Assembly (NCBI GenBank): GCA_032622095.1
Contig: CP136067.1
Location: 81,246,705-81,310,704 of the forward strand
DNA length: 64,000 nt
Direction of reading: 5' to 3'
Origin: Siphonodentalium dalli
Lineage: Eukaryota > Mollusca > Scaphopoda > Gadilida > Siphonodentaliidae
Shown: positions 12,531-24,647 of the stretch, in pieces
Position numbering within the stretch: position 1 is the stretch's first letter
Layout of the letters: the number at the start of each line of letters is the position of its first letter
The notes under the pieces: model-generated
Seen by the model: the letters and a program-made list of their open reading frames with translations, nothing else
Told to the model about the DNA's origin: nothing
Databases searched by the model: none
Program-made: the position numbers and the translations under genes

Positions 12531-12930
12531 TTAACCCTTTACCCAACAAACCGGCCAAAACCGGCCAAATAAAGCTTTAACAGCCTAAAATATCTTCGGT
12601 CTGTCTCAATAGAACCATACAAATATGGATATAATTGGAACCGGCTCCTTGACCACATTGTGATAGTTACAGTTATGCCCTGTGCCAATGCATTCTCTTA
12701 TATATGCGAGTCGACCATAGGTCGCCTCGCATATATAAGAGAATGCATTGGCCTAAAAAAAATATTTTTTTAACACTTTTTACCATTTTTTCTTACATTC
12801 TTTAACAATTTTATAATTTTTAATGTGTTAAGCCAACGCATTCTCTTATATATGCGAGGCGACCTATGGTCGACTCGCATATATAAGAGAATGCATTGGC
12901 ACAGGACCCTTCTGTTGGGTAAAGGGTTAA
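12531..12930. mobile_element. TTAA-flanked MITE (piggyBac-like), copy 1
   Basis: The element is exactly 400 bp, TTAACCCTTTACCCAACA to TGTTGGGTAAAGGGTTAA. A TTAA duplication plus termini starting CCC is typical of piggyBac-type elements. The interior holds two large hairpins with stems made of CCAATGCATTCTCTTATATA and GCGAG and their complements, separated by an AT-rich stretch. A copy of the same length lies at 60994-61393. It has no coding capacity and the autonomous partner is not in the window. Confidence 0.88.
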
Positions 12931-13078
12931 TCACAGATTTGTAGTCATGCGCTACATGTGAAAGAAAACACCACATGCAGTGACTGATAGGCTTGTCATT
13001 TGAGCTGCGTTGAACTCCAATTCCTTCAATTTCGTGTTTATTAGGTTATGTTATTGTGGTTGTTCGCAGAGTCTGACT

Positions 13079-13989
13079 TTAACCCTTTCACGACGGGAGC
13101 TGAACAGGTGCAGCATTAAAGATCCTGTACCAGTGATTTATCTTATATATACGAGTCTCCCATATGGAGTCTCGCATGTTTATATGGGAGTTTACTCCTC
13201 GCATGTTTAAAGATGGATTATCTCTTTAAATAACAAATTTTAAATGGTTTCGTGGGTATGAAATAATAGATATGAACTGAAGACCTATGTCCGGAAAAGC
13301 TTCTATCAATTAATATTGATTTTATTTCGAATATTAAATCGGGCCCATTTATGTTACTATTTTTAGAACCGACCATTCGGATGAGACCGTATTGCGATAT
13401 AGAGCACTGGGCTGTTCCTACGGCTACACAACGAATGTCAAATGTCACAGATTGGTTGTTTGTATTGTTTTGTTCCACAGATATAAGCGATAATGAGTAT
13501 AATTAACGTTTATTTGTGACAAAATTGCACAATATAATTTCTGGTCTCTGTTAACAGTAACCACCATTGTTCGTTAGCTGAACAAACACACATCTTTAGA
13601 CCAGAACATATTCGAAATAAAATTAATATTGATCGATAGAAGCATTTCCGGACAGGAGTCTTCGATTCAAATCTAATATTTTATACCCCGGTAACTATAT
13701 AATACATATTTACAAAGAGATAATCCACCTTTAAGAGAATACATTGGTCTTACAATATTTAACTTTACATTGTAAGCCAGTGGTTTATCTTATACATGCG
13801 AGTCACCCACCGGGAGCCTCGCATATATAAGATAATGCACTGGCTTACAATGTCAAGGTAAATATTGTACGGCCAATGTATTCTCTTAAACATGCGAGGC
13901 TCCATATGGGAGACTCGCATATATAAGAGCATGCATTGGAACAAACTTTTCAAAAAATTTCAACAAACTCCAGTTTCAGGAAGGGTTAA
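13079..13989. mobile_element. TTAA MITE interrupted by a second TTAA MITE
   Basis: It begins TTAACCCTTTCACGACGGGA and ends with GGAAGGGTTAA. The interior carries several hairpins of the TATATGCGAG type shared with the 400 bp family. Another element (13207-13734) has inserted at a TTAA inside it. Without that insert the element is about 380 bp. Confidence 0.8.
13207..13734. mobile_element. TTAA MITE of the AGGTGGATTATC family, nested copy
   Basis: The ends are TTAAAGATGGATTATCTC and GAGATAATCCACCTTTAA, with a further inner inverted match around CTTCTATCAATTAATATTGA. The target is duplicated as TTAA. The pre-insertion site can be read directly, because the host element holds an inverted uninterrupted copy of the same stem at about 13863-13895. 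A sister copy ends the window at 63455-63989. Confidence 0.88.
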
Positions 13990-14235
13990 CTGTTCACAGC
14001 GATGTAGCGATAGGTGAGGGCGGAAGACAATGAACACTTTATATATTCGTTCCTGAAATAACAAATATTTATAAAATTGAGACTGAAAAACAGATTGCGA
14101 CTTTTCTTATACTATTGTTGAATATTCAACAAATAGTTCAAAGTTTGGAAACCTTTTCTACCTCTGATAAAATAGGGATAATGATGTGATAACGACGCTG
14201 GGAGATTTTGGGGGACAAATATATACTCACATTAC

Positions 14236-14612
14236 TTAAGTGAACGTTCAGACAACTACGATACAATGGTAAGTGGAGGAACCGGGCCCGACGAGATCGT
14301 GGATAGTTTGTTCACACGATTGCGATATCGTCGTACATGATGATATCGTATAGGTTGTTTGTAAAGCTGACTGTGATTGACTACCCTGCGATAATTCCAG
14401 CCACGATTTTTACGCACACACGACTGCGATTACTTCGCAAGTGGAGGTATCCAACGATACGCCATGATTTCGAATCTAAAATCAAACAGTGCTTGATATT
14501 AGTTTTGACTTGCGATTCTGACGTGAGCATGCGCAGTCTAACCAACAGTTACTTCCTACGACGGAAATCCTTCCACTTACGATTGAATCGTGGTCGTCCG
14601 AACGTTCACTTA
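14236..14612. mobile_element. MITE with TIRs of about 43 bp
   Basis: The left arm starts TAAGTGAACGTTCAGACAAC and continues to GGTAAGTGGA. The right arm is its inverted copy, TCCACTTACG to GTCCGAACGTTCACTTA. The 122-codon frame at 14337-14705 lies across the element and is not a gene. Confidence 0.8.
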
Positions 14613-15089
14613 GAAATGGATGTTGATTTGATTGCGTTCCATGGAGTATGGATGCAAGTTGGTCTGACATTTTGTGTGGAACGCGAAAGGTTCGTGTGTG
14701 GGTGATGACTGATTGTTCATTCTTATAGATTTTTACCCGTTGATCGTATAATCGAGTTTATAGTGGGAACATTAAAGCTTGATAATTATACGAAATACCG
14801 GTATATATACAATGTATGCTCTGAAAAGTCCTACCGAAGACTGAGGGATATTTAATGTATCGATGTTTTGCACAACGGTGAAATAAACGCTCTTTATTCA
14901 TATCATATAAGGAAAAGACGAATATTATACCCTATTTATTGTTTCCAAGTATAAATTTCAAACCGACCAATCCCTCTACCGGTGTTATATTCAGATCAAA
15001 ATCCCAAATTCTTAACAACTAATTAAATAGTTTGTATAATATATATATGACACATCCACATGTGCTGGCTTGGTCTTCTTATTTTTATG

Positions 15090-15575
15090 TTAAAGGCCCA
15101 CTTAATTTTCAAACCCCCAGATCACACATATAAAATATATGCCATATTATATACCATTTGAAAGGGGAAGCTCTAACTAAAACATTATATTATCAACTTA
15201 TCCGGTGTAATAAACTGTGAACATGTTGTTTTTGTTGAGTTGCCATCGTTGTTTTATCATCTAGATTGCAGTAAAAATCATTATTATTTTCAATGCATGG
15301 GGAATAACACTATATATTAAAGATAGAGTTATTCCCCTTCCATTGAAAAAGTTTGAATTATGTTGCATTCTGGGAGCCAAAAGGGGGGGGGAGTCATTCT
15401 ATGATTTCAGCAGTTTTCTATTTATCTATGGGCATCTTCTGAGACACAGATGTTTCAAATGGTGATGAATTATAGTATTTTAATCATATTTTATGGCATA
15501 GATTGTTATTAAAACCGTATATCAAGTCACTATAAAAAACTAATCGGTGACTCGAAAATTAAGTGGGCCTTTTAA
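15090..15575. mobile_element. TTAA-flanked MITE, third family
   Basis: The left end TTAAAGGCCCACTTAATTTT and right end GAAAATTAAGTGGGCCT followed by TTTAA are inverted repeats with TTAA at both outer edges. The interior also shows a GGGGAATAAC / GTTATTCCCC hairpin at 15299-15340. No coding capacity. Confidence 0.82.
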
Positions 15576-15934
15576 TGAATTTTTCGTGCATTCAAAATAT
15601 TTCACAGACACGAGCGCTATAATACGACTACATGTAGTACATGCAATTGTTATACACACCGCAATCGACACATTAAAACGACATTATTATAATTATGAAT
15701 CTTCCCTCACAATTAATGGTTTCATAACACACATACCATAAATTATAGTGTATTGGTTTATTGAGCTCAAAGAATTGTAATTGATGTATATTAGAGTTGT
15801 CATAATCTGTTTTCTCTGTTCTCTAAAACTGTTGTTTTAGTCGTCAATCAATCGGTTTATGAAATAAATCGTGGAATCCAATTGTCGAAAATAGTGAAAG
15901 AAATAACACACCCAACGCATTCCCATTGTCCCCT

Positions 15935-16875
15935 TGTCCCCGGTGAATGCGTGCATATTTAACATATGGTATAGCCGACAGTGATCCTTCTGCTATCTTA
16001 GCAAACATTGTTAGTCTGGTCTTGGTGATTCTCTTTTCGATGCTATCTGTGTCGTATCTGCAGGATGTAACACTTCTTTGTATTCAAACTCATCCCCATT
16101 CAACACAGTATTCAAGGTGTTTTAGATCTTTTTTTGAAAAGCTAGCTGGTCTTTGAGTCCTCTAATAGGTCGTTATAAGTGGCAATCTTGTGCGAACAGT
16201 CTGACATTTGATCTGACGCAGTCTGGACGGTCGTTTATCATGCACAAGAAAAGCAACGGTCCTAGAATAAACCTTGTGGCACTCCGGATAGTATAGGCTG
16301 GTTGGGGGGGGGGGGCTCCATTCTACTGTCACCCACATCTCTCGTTTAGTCAGGAATGTTTGCAACTATTTATGAATGTTCACTGATATGCCATAGCTTT
16401 TTTAGCTTTGCCAGTAATTTGATGTCTGGTAAAGTATTAGAAGCTTCGGAAAAATCCAAGATTTTGGATGTCTGCTTGTGGCCTTGAAGTCATGATACGG
16501 TAGCAGGTCTGTTTTGCTGTTAGTGGATGTGTAGTACACGAGTATCCTTTGCCACTAACATGATTTAGTTCTGTTAATATCGTGTTCTCTTCCAGATGTG
16601 TTAGCAGGTTGGCATGCATGTATGGTGTGTTCCACGAGCTTGCAGTTTTCTGAAGTGAGGGACACCGGACGGCAGTTTTCGGGCAGATGTACATCGCCTT
16701 TTTTGAACATTGAAGCAATGGTCGCCTTTAGCCAGTCACTTGGTATATATCCTGTTGGTCTTGACCTCTGGAAAATTTATGTTAATCCTGGAGCTACTTC
16801 ATGAACCAAAGTTTTAAGTTCCACATTTGGCATTTGGTCGAAGCCGGCAGCTTTATTGTACACTAAATCCGGCCA
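15935..16875 (-). pseudogene. CR1/Jockey-like reverse transcriptase fragment, decayed
   Basis: Read on the - strand, the order of reverse transcriptase landmarks is: an AAGFDQMPNVELK-type finger region, IPSDWLKATIASMFKKGDVH, the LTHLEENTILTELNH block, a PDIKLLAKLKKLWHIS block, an ILGPLLFLCMIND-like block, and RLFAQDCHL where the active family members have the catalytic FADD box. A WGM-like segment followed by a CYILQI-like segment comes next, then a short C-terminal scrap. Reading frames shift many times and stops interrupt it. One catalytic Asp reads as Gln here, and the region after the palm is largely deleted. The family is a non-LTR retrotransposon; CR1/L2-like is my best guess. Confidence 0.82.
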
Positions 16876-16938
16876 TTTTTGGGACCATCTCCTTTTATAC
16901 TAAACAGAATATATGTAACTAATGAATGAATTTGAGCT

Positions 16939-17102
16939 ATGGATTAGTGCAAAATACACTCATTTATCGTATGAACAATACAAACAACATGGTAATTATA
17001 ATGAAAATGAATTTATGACTGGAGTCATAGATTCATTTTCATTATAATTACCATGTTGTTTCTATCGTTTATAGAGCACATGGGTGTTTTGCACTAATCC
17101 AT
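16939..17102. repeat. Long near-perfect hairpin
   Basis: Arms of about 75 bp start ATGGATTAGTGCAAAA and end TTTTGCACTAATCCAT. The inner stem of about 30 bp, built on CATGGTAATTATAATGAAAA, is perfect. It is probably a foldback/MITE. It lies next to the upstream (5') end of the retroelement fragment. Confidence 0.85.
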
Positions 17103-18339
17103 GGCGAATCGTCGCTAAACCACCCTTCCCGTTTATCTCCGTTAGATGTTTATTCTGGGGAATTTTGGGCTAAAATTTCTGGGGCGGCTTGGGGTAATAT
17201 TTGGTACATTTAATCGTAAATAGCAAATAGTGTATTTTCCGTGCAAAATAGTGGATGTTTTGTCAACAGTGCCGATATTTTCGTCATGGGTGACCATGTT
17301 CTGACTCACCTACAGCATTATATATCGTTTTCTCTGTCGTTCCATGCACCACTCATTATACTCATAACGTACTGGAAAACAACCATATTACTGGGGAAAC
17401 ATAAAACCAATAATACATACTCTCCATTTGTCCGGAATCTTTGGTTTAGTGCCGAGCTCTAAATTCCCGTCTCCACAAATTACTCAAAAACTCGGAGTGC
17501 CTCGTTGGTTGCTCGGAACGGCCTCTGATTGCTCGGAGCGGCCTTCGATTGATTCCCACGTGTGATAACAGGAAGACGGATGGATGCAAACAAACAGAAC
17601 TATATGCTAGTATTACGCCAAACGTATCAACATTTGTAGTTCTCAGCACAGATCAGGGGATAATGAAAACAACGGAGAAAACAAACCGGGCATATCAGTT
17701 TGAGAAATATAGGTATCCATTGCTCCGAACGATAGTATAATATGACGTGATGTGGTAGTCCGAAATAACGTGGGGTATTTCACCTATTCTACGAACATAA
17801 TTATAAGAGTAGAACATTCCTACCACGGTGAGATTTTGGCTTCGATATTTAGATTAACCACGTCTTTGGATGGTATCTCACGAATTTCTTAACAATGCCA
17901 AGATGCCTCATTATAGTTCCAAGGTCACTGGAATGGAAAAGAGGCAACAAACAAACTGAATTTCGTTGTTATTGACTAGAACATTATTCGACATATCGGG
18001 GGTGGATGGCCTTTTAATTGCTCCTTCTCTTCTACAATCTAACCCCAGCAAAAGCACTCCTAAAACTCAAAATAAGGACTCGGGTAATTGCTCTCTATGA
18101 TGACCTACATGGCAACATTTATATAGTGGAAAATAGTGTTGGATGCAGTGTTCTAAAATGGAGCGGGGTACTTGATAATGAAATGTGGTTCTAAAGCAGG
18201 CCTGACACAGAAATATAGAAAGCAGCCAACTAGATGGATTCTTCCATGCATTCAGTTATAAAAGCATAAATTGGAACGGTCTATTATTCATTTAGAGCGG
18301 TATTCAGGTAATAAAAGCAGACGACACTGGACATAACAA
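17103..18339. other. Spacer, no recognised gene
   Basis: A + strand open stretch at about 18016-18193 reads RVIALYDDLHGNIYIVE and looks mildly coding-like, but it has no convincing donor or partner exon. Nothing else was recognised. Confidence 0.35.
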
Positions 18340-18465
18340 ACAAGAGCACTTATGATTCATATTCATTGGTGGGAAATGTTCAACCGTTTGTTGAAATTAT
18401 ATCTGAATATTTCCTGAGAGAACTACTCGTCAATGAGTATATTTAGTATAGAAAGGGTTACACGT
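18340..18465 (-). repeat. Partial foldback of the AATGTTCA family
   Basis: It matches one end and the central palindrome of the elements at 24993-25266 and 48114-48246: GGGAAATGTTCA, TTGTTGAA, and CTCGTCAATGAGTAT followed by AAAGGGTTA. The left end is missing. Confidence 0.6.
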
Positions 18466-19197
18466 TAAGTCATATATTTAAGTTATTTAAGTAAAAGTTA
18501 CCACGTTTCAAGACTAAACTAATGAAATTGGGTCATTCAAACTATATGTATATCTCGATGTCCATCGTTGTTAATAGTAACACACCCTGCAAATCACACG
18601 TATGGGCAACGGAACCTAACTATCACCCATCCCCGAGCGACCTCCGGAACAAATGCACTTTAAAAACATCCTTCAAGATTTTATTCAGAAATGTTTCACG
18701 AGAGATGGATATACAATTTGCACATGGACGGATTTATTGCAACGATCTCAATGCATGTACCTCCACAGGGCTATACCAATTATTCACCAGATAAAGGACA
18801 AGTGTTCGATAAGTTCGTATGAAAGCATGTTTCAACAGAAAACTTTATCTGAATGTGAAATTTTTCAATTGGTTTACGTTAAATCTATACAGTGGAAAAT
18901 GTAAATAATCATCCGCATTTTGATTTACTTCCATATTCGCCCGAACGATGATCCATGAAAACATATTTCAAAATAGAGAACGCGTTTATTAGGACTGCAT
19001 GGGTCGCATGTTTTCAGAATGTGCTGACGCAGCCTGCTCTCACGAAAATCTGTACATTATCTGCTTATAATAGAACATGTTTTAGGTTGATATAATATGC
19101 TGAGAACCGCCTCATTTTGAGTCGATAATGTGCTGAAAACTTACAATGAGGCGATTCTAAGCAGTTATGTGCGCACAACTCACCACTTTTCAGGTGT
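18466..19197. other. Spacer with unassigned open frame
   Basis: A + frame at 18620-18903 reads through SPIPERPPEQMHFKNILQDF and on to VYVKSIQWKM without stops. I see no splice partner and no known domain, so it is not called a gene. Confidence 0.3.
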
Positions 19198-19580
19198 ACG
19201 CTCTTTAACATATGTTTTGATTATGGCCCGGGCCATAAAACGAAATAACTCCATCATCTGCTGTTTCGGAATAAAATAATCACAGTTTGTAAGAAATTCA
19301 CTTTATAGGTCGATTATGTGATTATTTGCGCGAGGATATGTTGGCTGACGAGTACACAGGGTTTGCTAAAATGTTGCTGACGGCGACATCTGTTCTTGTT
19401 GCGTAGCAGCAACGTATGGGATTAGAGACGACGGCGCTCAGGGATTATGTTTTAAAATAACTCATTTCTTGTCGATAATTCCCGATTATGTTTTTATTTT
19501 TTCATAAATGTCATTTCGAACGATATTTCAAAACCTGAGTACCCGTCAGCACATTTTAGCAAACCACGTGTTCCCTTCAA
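19198..19580. repeat. Dispersed repeat with internal inverted segment
   Basis: Positions 19198-19343 resemble 62472-62620; both hold ACGCTCTTT followed later by ATAGGTCGATTATGTG and GCGAGGATAT. Inside, GGGTTTGCTAAAATG at about 19360 is inverted at about 19548 (CATTTTAGCAAACC). Confidence 0.55.
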
Positions 19581-20817
19581 AACATGTATATATACCCTTC
19601 AGCAATTTTAGGTGAGGCTGACACATTTAGTTAACAGTTGAAAAGATATTTTCTAAGTGTGAATAGGGACAACAAAAGGAAAATTCGGCTTTTCTGGCTC
19701 AAGTAGCAATGATAACATCTGGTATTTACAGTAGAATTGAGAAACATTCATGTATACAGAAGGTAACGCAAATTAATTCTCTCATGAGTTTATAACAAAA
19801 ATATCACAAAGCTTATCTATTCTAATAAATAAATTACTCCAAGGAAAATTAATACAAACGATTACAAAATGTTTTTCTTTTGGGTGTAAAAAAGTTCAAA
19901 GATAAGGCTGTTATTGACGGGAAGACGGGATAACGATAAAAATAACGATAAAGAAACTAAATGTGATATGCTAGTAGTAATCATTAACCGACCCATCCTC
20001 GTCGGCTATTTATGTTGATATCAATATTGGAACGTCAGGTGGGGGATTATAGTTTGAACCGACCAACTGTAAGAGCGATCAATTTCGTTAGTCTCGTGTC
20101 AAAAAGCAGGACGTTATCCCAAGAACTACAAAGATTGAAGCAGTCTTTTAGAGTCTTTTTGAAAACGTCATCTTTAGCGACGAGATTGGGTGAAAAATTG
20201 TAAACATAACTGAAGAAAATTAAAAACACCCATAATCCAAAATATTTCCGTTTTTGGCCAATGTAGGGAGATTGCGCTTGAAGATCATGGCTTGTAACTT
20301 GTAGGCATTATTTTACCATTTTTGAAAGACGACCAACGCTGTCCGTGTTTCATTATGATTGGCAGATACATCAGTATATAGTTATAATAGAAACGACCAT
20401 TACAATTCAACTACTTCAACATCTACAAGGTATTCTGCAACCATACTCAACATTATGCTGCCAAATTGTTGTTAGAAATCAGTGTAACGAAATGTTTCCT
20501 AATTGAATATATTTGTTTCTGTTTTCTCATATAGTCATAGTTGCTATGATATGCTATCATTTCCCTTACAAGCTACACGCCACAATTTACAAGCTGAACC
20601 TCTCTATTGTGTTTCGTTATTTGCACGCATAATATAGCTCCACACTACAACCTCGTTGCTGAACAAGCCAGTGCCCAATACTATAAAACTTCTACATGTG
20701 TAATTTGTAAGACGATATACAATTTCGAGTACTATCATCGACAATAATACACGTCGCATGTGTGCTCTATACTGATGTGATTCTTATCAATTAGTAATAA
20801 TTTATCTTCCGATAATA
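19581..20817. other. Spacer, nothing recognised
   Basis: AT-rich DNA. The 60-63 codon frames near 20012-20229 overlap on opposite strands and show no coding signature. Confidence 0.4.
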
Positions 20818-20932
20818 TTAACCCTTCCATGACTGGAGCATTGCTAATATTTTTGCGAAATATTACTGAGATGTTCCTCTGCGCGCGCTGGCTAGAACAT
20901 GATTGAATTCATCAGAACCCAACGTGTAAATT

Positions 20933-21326
20933 TTAATCCTTTCGTGATAAGATCTCGGCTGATGCAGCATTAAATGTAATGTCTAAATTTTGCCAGTCAT
21001 AGTTTAACTCTTTCACGACGGGAGCTGCGCTGAAGCAGCATTAAATATCCTGTGCCAATGCATTCTGTTATATATGCAAGTCTCCCAAGTGTAGACTCGC
21101 ATATATAAGAGAAAATATTGGCCTAACAATGTTTAGCTTGACATATTCTCTTATATATGCGACGCTCCCTATTGGACACTCGCATATATAAGAGAATGCA
21201 CAGGCATAGGATCTTTAATGTTGTACCAGCGTAGCTCCCGTCACGAAAGAGTTAAACTATGATTTGCAAAATTGATTATTTACATGTAATGCTGCACCAG
21301 CCGAGCTCCTGTCACAAAAGGGTTAA
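20933..21326. mobile_element. Middle nested TTAA MITE
   Basis: The ends are TTAATCCTTTCGTGATAAGA and CTGTCACAAAAGGGTTAA, with inverted flanks GCTGATGCAGCATTAAATG / CATGTAATGCTGCACCAGC. The element has TTAA at both edges and is split by the innermost element. Confidence 0.8.
21004..21255. mobile_element. Innermost nested TTAA MITE
   Basis: The ends are TTAACTCTTTCACGACGGGA and CGTCACGAAAGAGTTAA, with TTAA at both edges. It contains two TATATGCGAG-type hairpins like the 400 bp family. The termini resemble those of 13079-13989 (TTTCACGACGGGAGCTG). Confidence 0.85.
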
Positions 21327-21480
21327 AAGTGGCACCTAGGGTTATACACCACTGACTTTCTTTAATACCGTCTTATAATTTACACGTTTGGTTTGATAAT
21401 ACCCTTCTGATGAATTCAATGCTGCTCTATCCAGCGCACGCTGCCGAGCATCTCAGTAATATCATCTTCTATGGTTCTAT

Positions 21481-22194
21481 CTGTTAGATGCGCATGTACA
21501 ACTTTACAATGCAAAATGTGATGGCATTTATAAAAAAAATACACTCAATGCTTGGTTGAATAATTGGCAGATTAACCCATTCTCATACAGAAATAATAAT
21601 CACACAACCAGTTTTGCTGTGTAGTCGTCAATAAATATCGCGTGTATTGCCTCTTGCAAGCGAAACAATGGGTATCTTACCCAATAAGAATGGGCGCATC
21701 CAATTCAATTGCAGAAAAAATCGAACATTTTGTATAATTTTTTTTCTGCATTGAAGATCAGTTCCAACGTTTTTGAAGCTTTCAGCCCGGAGTCGTCAGA
21801 TAGACGCTTATCATAACAACGTCATCGTTCACGAAACCACACAGACACTGTAGTAAACAAATTCTTCTTAATTTCGAATGAAATACGTTCCTTTCGTACG
21901 TTTGTAGTTTTTGTAGAATCAACTCCTTTGACCGTGTTTCCATGGAGAGAATTTGACGGGACCTTTTGGCTTCAGTTTATCCAAACCCGCCGTTGAACAC
22001 TGACCCCTGGAATAAGACAACATTGCAATCAGTATCATGCGTCGTTACAACAAGTGTACTTTCATTTCGATTAGTACTTAAATATCAATATCAATTTAAT
22101 GAGGAACAAGTCATTGTACTTATAGTCACAAAGTGATTGCAATAAGTTAATGCAATATCACACAAAATTTAAGACGGAAATAAACGTCATATTT
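21481..22194. other. Spacer, nothing recognised
   Basis: No exon, terminal repeat or tandem array was seen between the nested elements and the minisatellite. Confidence 0.4.
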
Positions 22195-24058
22195 TTATAT
22201 TTGTAGATCTTGATGTTATCACGACTGTTTATACATCTGTAGTGTTTCTGTCGTAATTACCTTTTATAACTTTATATATTTGTAGTGTATTTTCTGTCTT
22301 GATGTTGTAATGGCCGTTTATATATTTGTAGTGTTTCTGTCCTGATGTTATAATGACCATTTATATATTTGTAGTGTTCTGTCTCGTTATAATGACCGTT
22401 TATATATTCGTAGTGTTTCTGTCTTATGATAATGGCCGTTTATATATTTGTAGTGTTTCAGTTTTGATGTTATAATGGCAGTTTATATGTTTGTAGTGTT
22501 TCTGTATTGATGTTGCAATAGCCGTTTATATATTTGTAGTGTTTCTGTCCTGATGTTATAATGACCATTTATATATTTGTAGTGTTTCTGTCTTGTGATA
22601 ATGGCCGTTTATATATTTGTAGTGTTTCTGTTTTTATGTTATAATGACTGTTTATATATTTGTAGTGTTTCTTTTTTATGTTATAATGACTGTTTATATA
22701 TATATATTTAGTGTTTCTGTCTTGATGTTATAATGAGTTTATATATTCGTAGTGTTTCTGTCCTGATATTATTATGACCGTTTATATATTTGTAGTGTTC
22801 TGTTTTGATGTTATAATGACCGTTTATATATTTGACTCTTTGTGGATTTTTTGGCTTGATGTCATGACAGTTTATATATTTGTAGTATTTCTGTTTTGAT
22901 GCTATGACAGTTTATCGATTTGTAGTGTTTCTGTCCTGATGTTATTATGACCGTTTATATATTTGTAGTATTTCTGTTTTGATGTTATACTGACCGTTAA
23001 TACATTTGTAATGTTTCGGTTTTGATGTTATAATGACCGTTTATTTATTTGTAGTGTTTCTGTCGTGATTTTGCATGACCGTTTATATATCTGTATATTT
23101 TTTGTCGTGATGTTGCAATGACCGTTTATATATTTGTATTGTTTTTGTCTTGATGTTATAATGGCCGTTTTTATATTTCTAGTGTTTCTGTCTTGACCGT
23201 TTATATATGTGTAGTGTTGATGTCTTGTTGTTATAATGACCGTTAATATATTTGTAGTGTTTCTGTTTTGATGTTATAATGACCGTTTATATATTTGTAG
23301 TGTATCAGTTTTGATGTTATAATGACAGTTTATATATTTGCAGTGTTTCTGTGTTGTTGTTATACTGACCGTTTATATATTTGTAGTGTTTTTGTCCTAA
23401 TATTATAATGGCGATGACCGGTTATATATTTGTAGTGTTTCTGTATTGATGTTATAATGGCCGTTTATATATGTCTAGTGTTTCTGACTTGACCGTTTAT
23501 ATATGTGTAGTGTTTCTGTCGTGATTTTGCAATGACTGTTTATATATCTGTGTTTTTGTCTTATAATGTTATAATGGCCGTTTATATATTTGTAGTGTTT
23601 CTGTCATGTTATTATAATTACCGTTAATATAGTTGTAATGTTTCTGTTTTTATGTTATAATGACCGTTTATACATTTGTAGTGTTTGTCGTGATTTTGCA
23701 ATTACCGTGTATATATTTGTAGTGTTTTTGTCTTGTTATAATGACCGTTTATATATGTGTAGGGTTTCTGGTTTGGTGTTATAATGACCGTTTATATATG
23801 TGTAGGGTTTCTGGTTTGGTGTTATAATGACCGTGTATGTATTTGTAGTGGTTTTGTATTGGTGTTATAATGGCCGTTTAGATATTTGGAGTGTTTCTGT
23901 CGTGATGTTGCGATGACAGTTTATATATTTGTATTGTTGTTATAATGTAATGGCCGTTTATATATTTGTACTGTTTCTGTCGTGATGTTGCGATGACAGT
24001 TTATATATTTGTAGTGTTTCTGTATTGATGTTATAATGGCCGTTTATTTATTTGTATG
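22195..24058 (+). repeat. 43 bp minisatellite of about 43 units
   Basis: The unit is close to ATGACCGTTTATATATTTGT, then AGTGTTTCTGTCTTGATGTT and ATA. Units vary by substitution, by loss of the GATGTT part, or by fusion. The array covers about 1.86 kb and ends sharply at a non-repetitive sequence. No coding frame runs through it. Confidence 0.95.
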
Positions 24059-24633
24059 TCTCTATAAAGTCACCGGGAAGTCTTCTGAATTGTATAGATA
24101 TCAGATTTAGTTGGCTAGTCTATATGTGGTACTGATGGTTACTCCACTTATACAGTATATGTACTTAGAATATACTGTACTCTATCAGAATGTTATAATC
24201 TTGCATTTAAAAAAAAATCATATACTAAAACAAATAATTAGTAAACATAATTACTCCTTGGGAATCGATGAGGTTATTATGTTTACTAAATTTTAATAAA
24301 ATAATTAAATTAATGAAGTTAATCTAATAGCTATTATATATAGTTTCGATGGGTGGACGGATTACCAGTATTTAGTGTGGTGCTGTTAATCCTCTTGTGA
24401 TGTGCCCTTCTGGTGTAGCAACCCTACTATCATTTTATTGTTCTGTGATTGGTTTATTGTTTTATGATGAACCACAATAGAGATGCGGGTATAATTATTA
24501 ACTAACTGCTTTTCTACCTATATCAAAAGTCGGTCAAGCCGCGAGTGTTGAAATATAAGACTTAATGTTGCAGAAAATGGTACTATCCGGATTAGCGTTT
24601 GGCAAATTCTTACTTCTATGTGGAAACTAAACG
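24059..24633. other. Spacer, nothing recognised
   Basis: AT-rich single-copy-looking DNA between the minisatellite and the SINE. Confidence 0.4.
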
Positions 24634-24647
24634 CTGATAAATATATA

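Larger units (their letters stand above)
20818..21480. mobile_element. Outermost of three nested inverted-repeat elements
   Basis: The left end is TTAACCCTTCCATGACTGGA. The segment ATTACTGAGATGTTCCTCTG, then GCGCGCTGG and GATTGAATTCATCAGAA, is answered at the right by TCTGATGAATTCAATG, CCAGCGCACGCTG and CATCTCAGTAAT. The right terminal TTAA is lost. Two further palindromic elements sit at its centre. Confidence 0.75.

Noticed and set aside
14337-14705. 122-codon + frame
   Set aside because: It lies across a MITE and its terminal repeat and has no protein similarity.
18016-18904. Two mildly coding-like + strand segments
   Set aside because: Acceptor and donor sites are weak and phases could not be linked into a gene.
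22195-24058. CRISPR-like regular repeat
   Set aside because: Units are head-to-tail with no unique spacers, in eukaryotic DNA.
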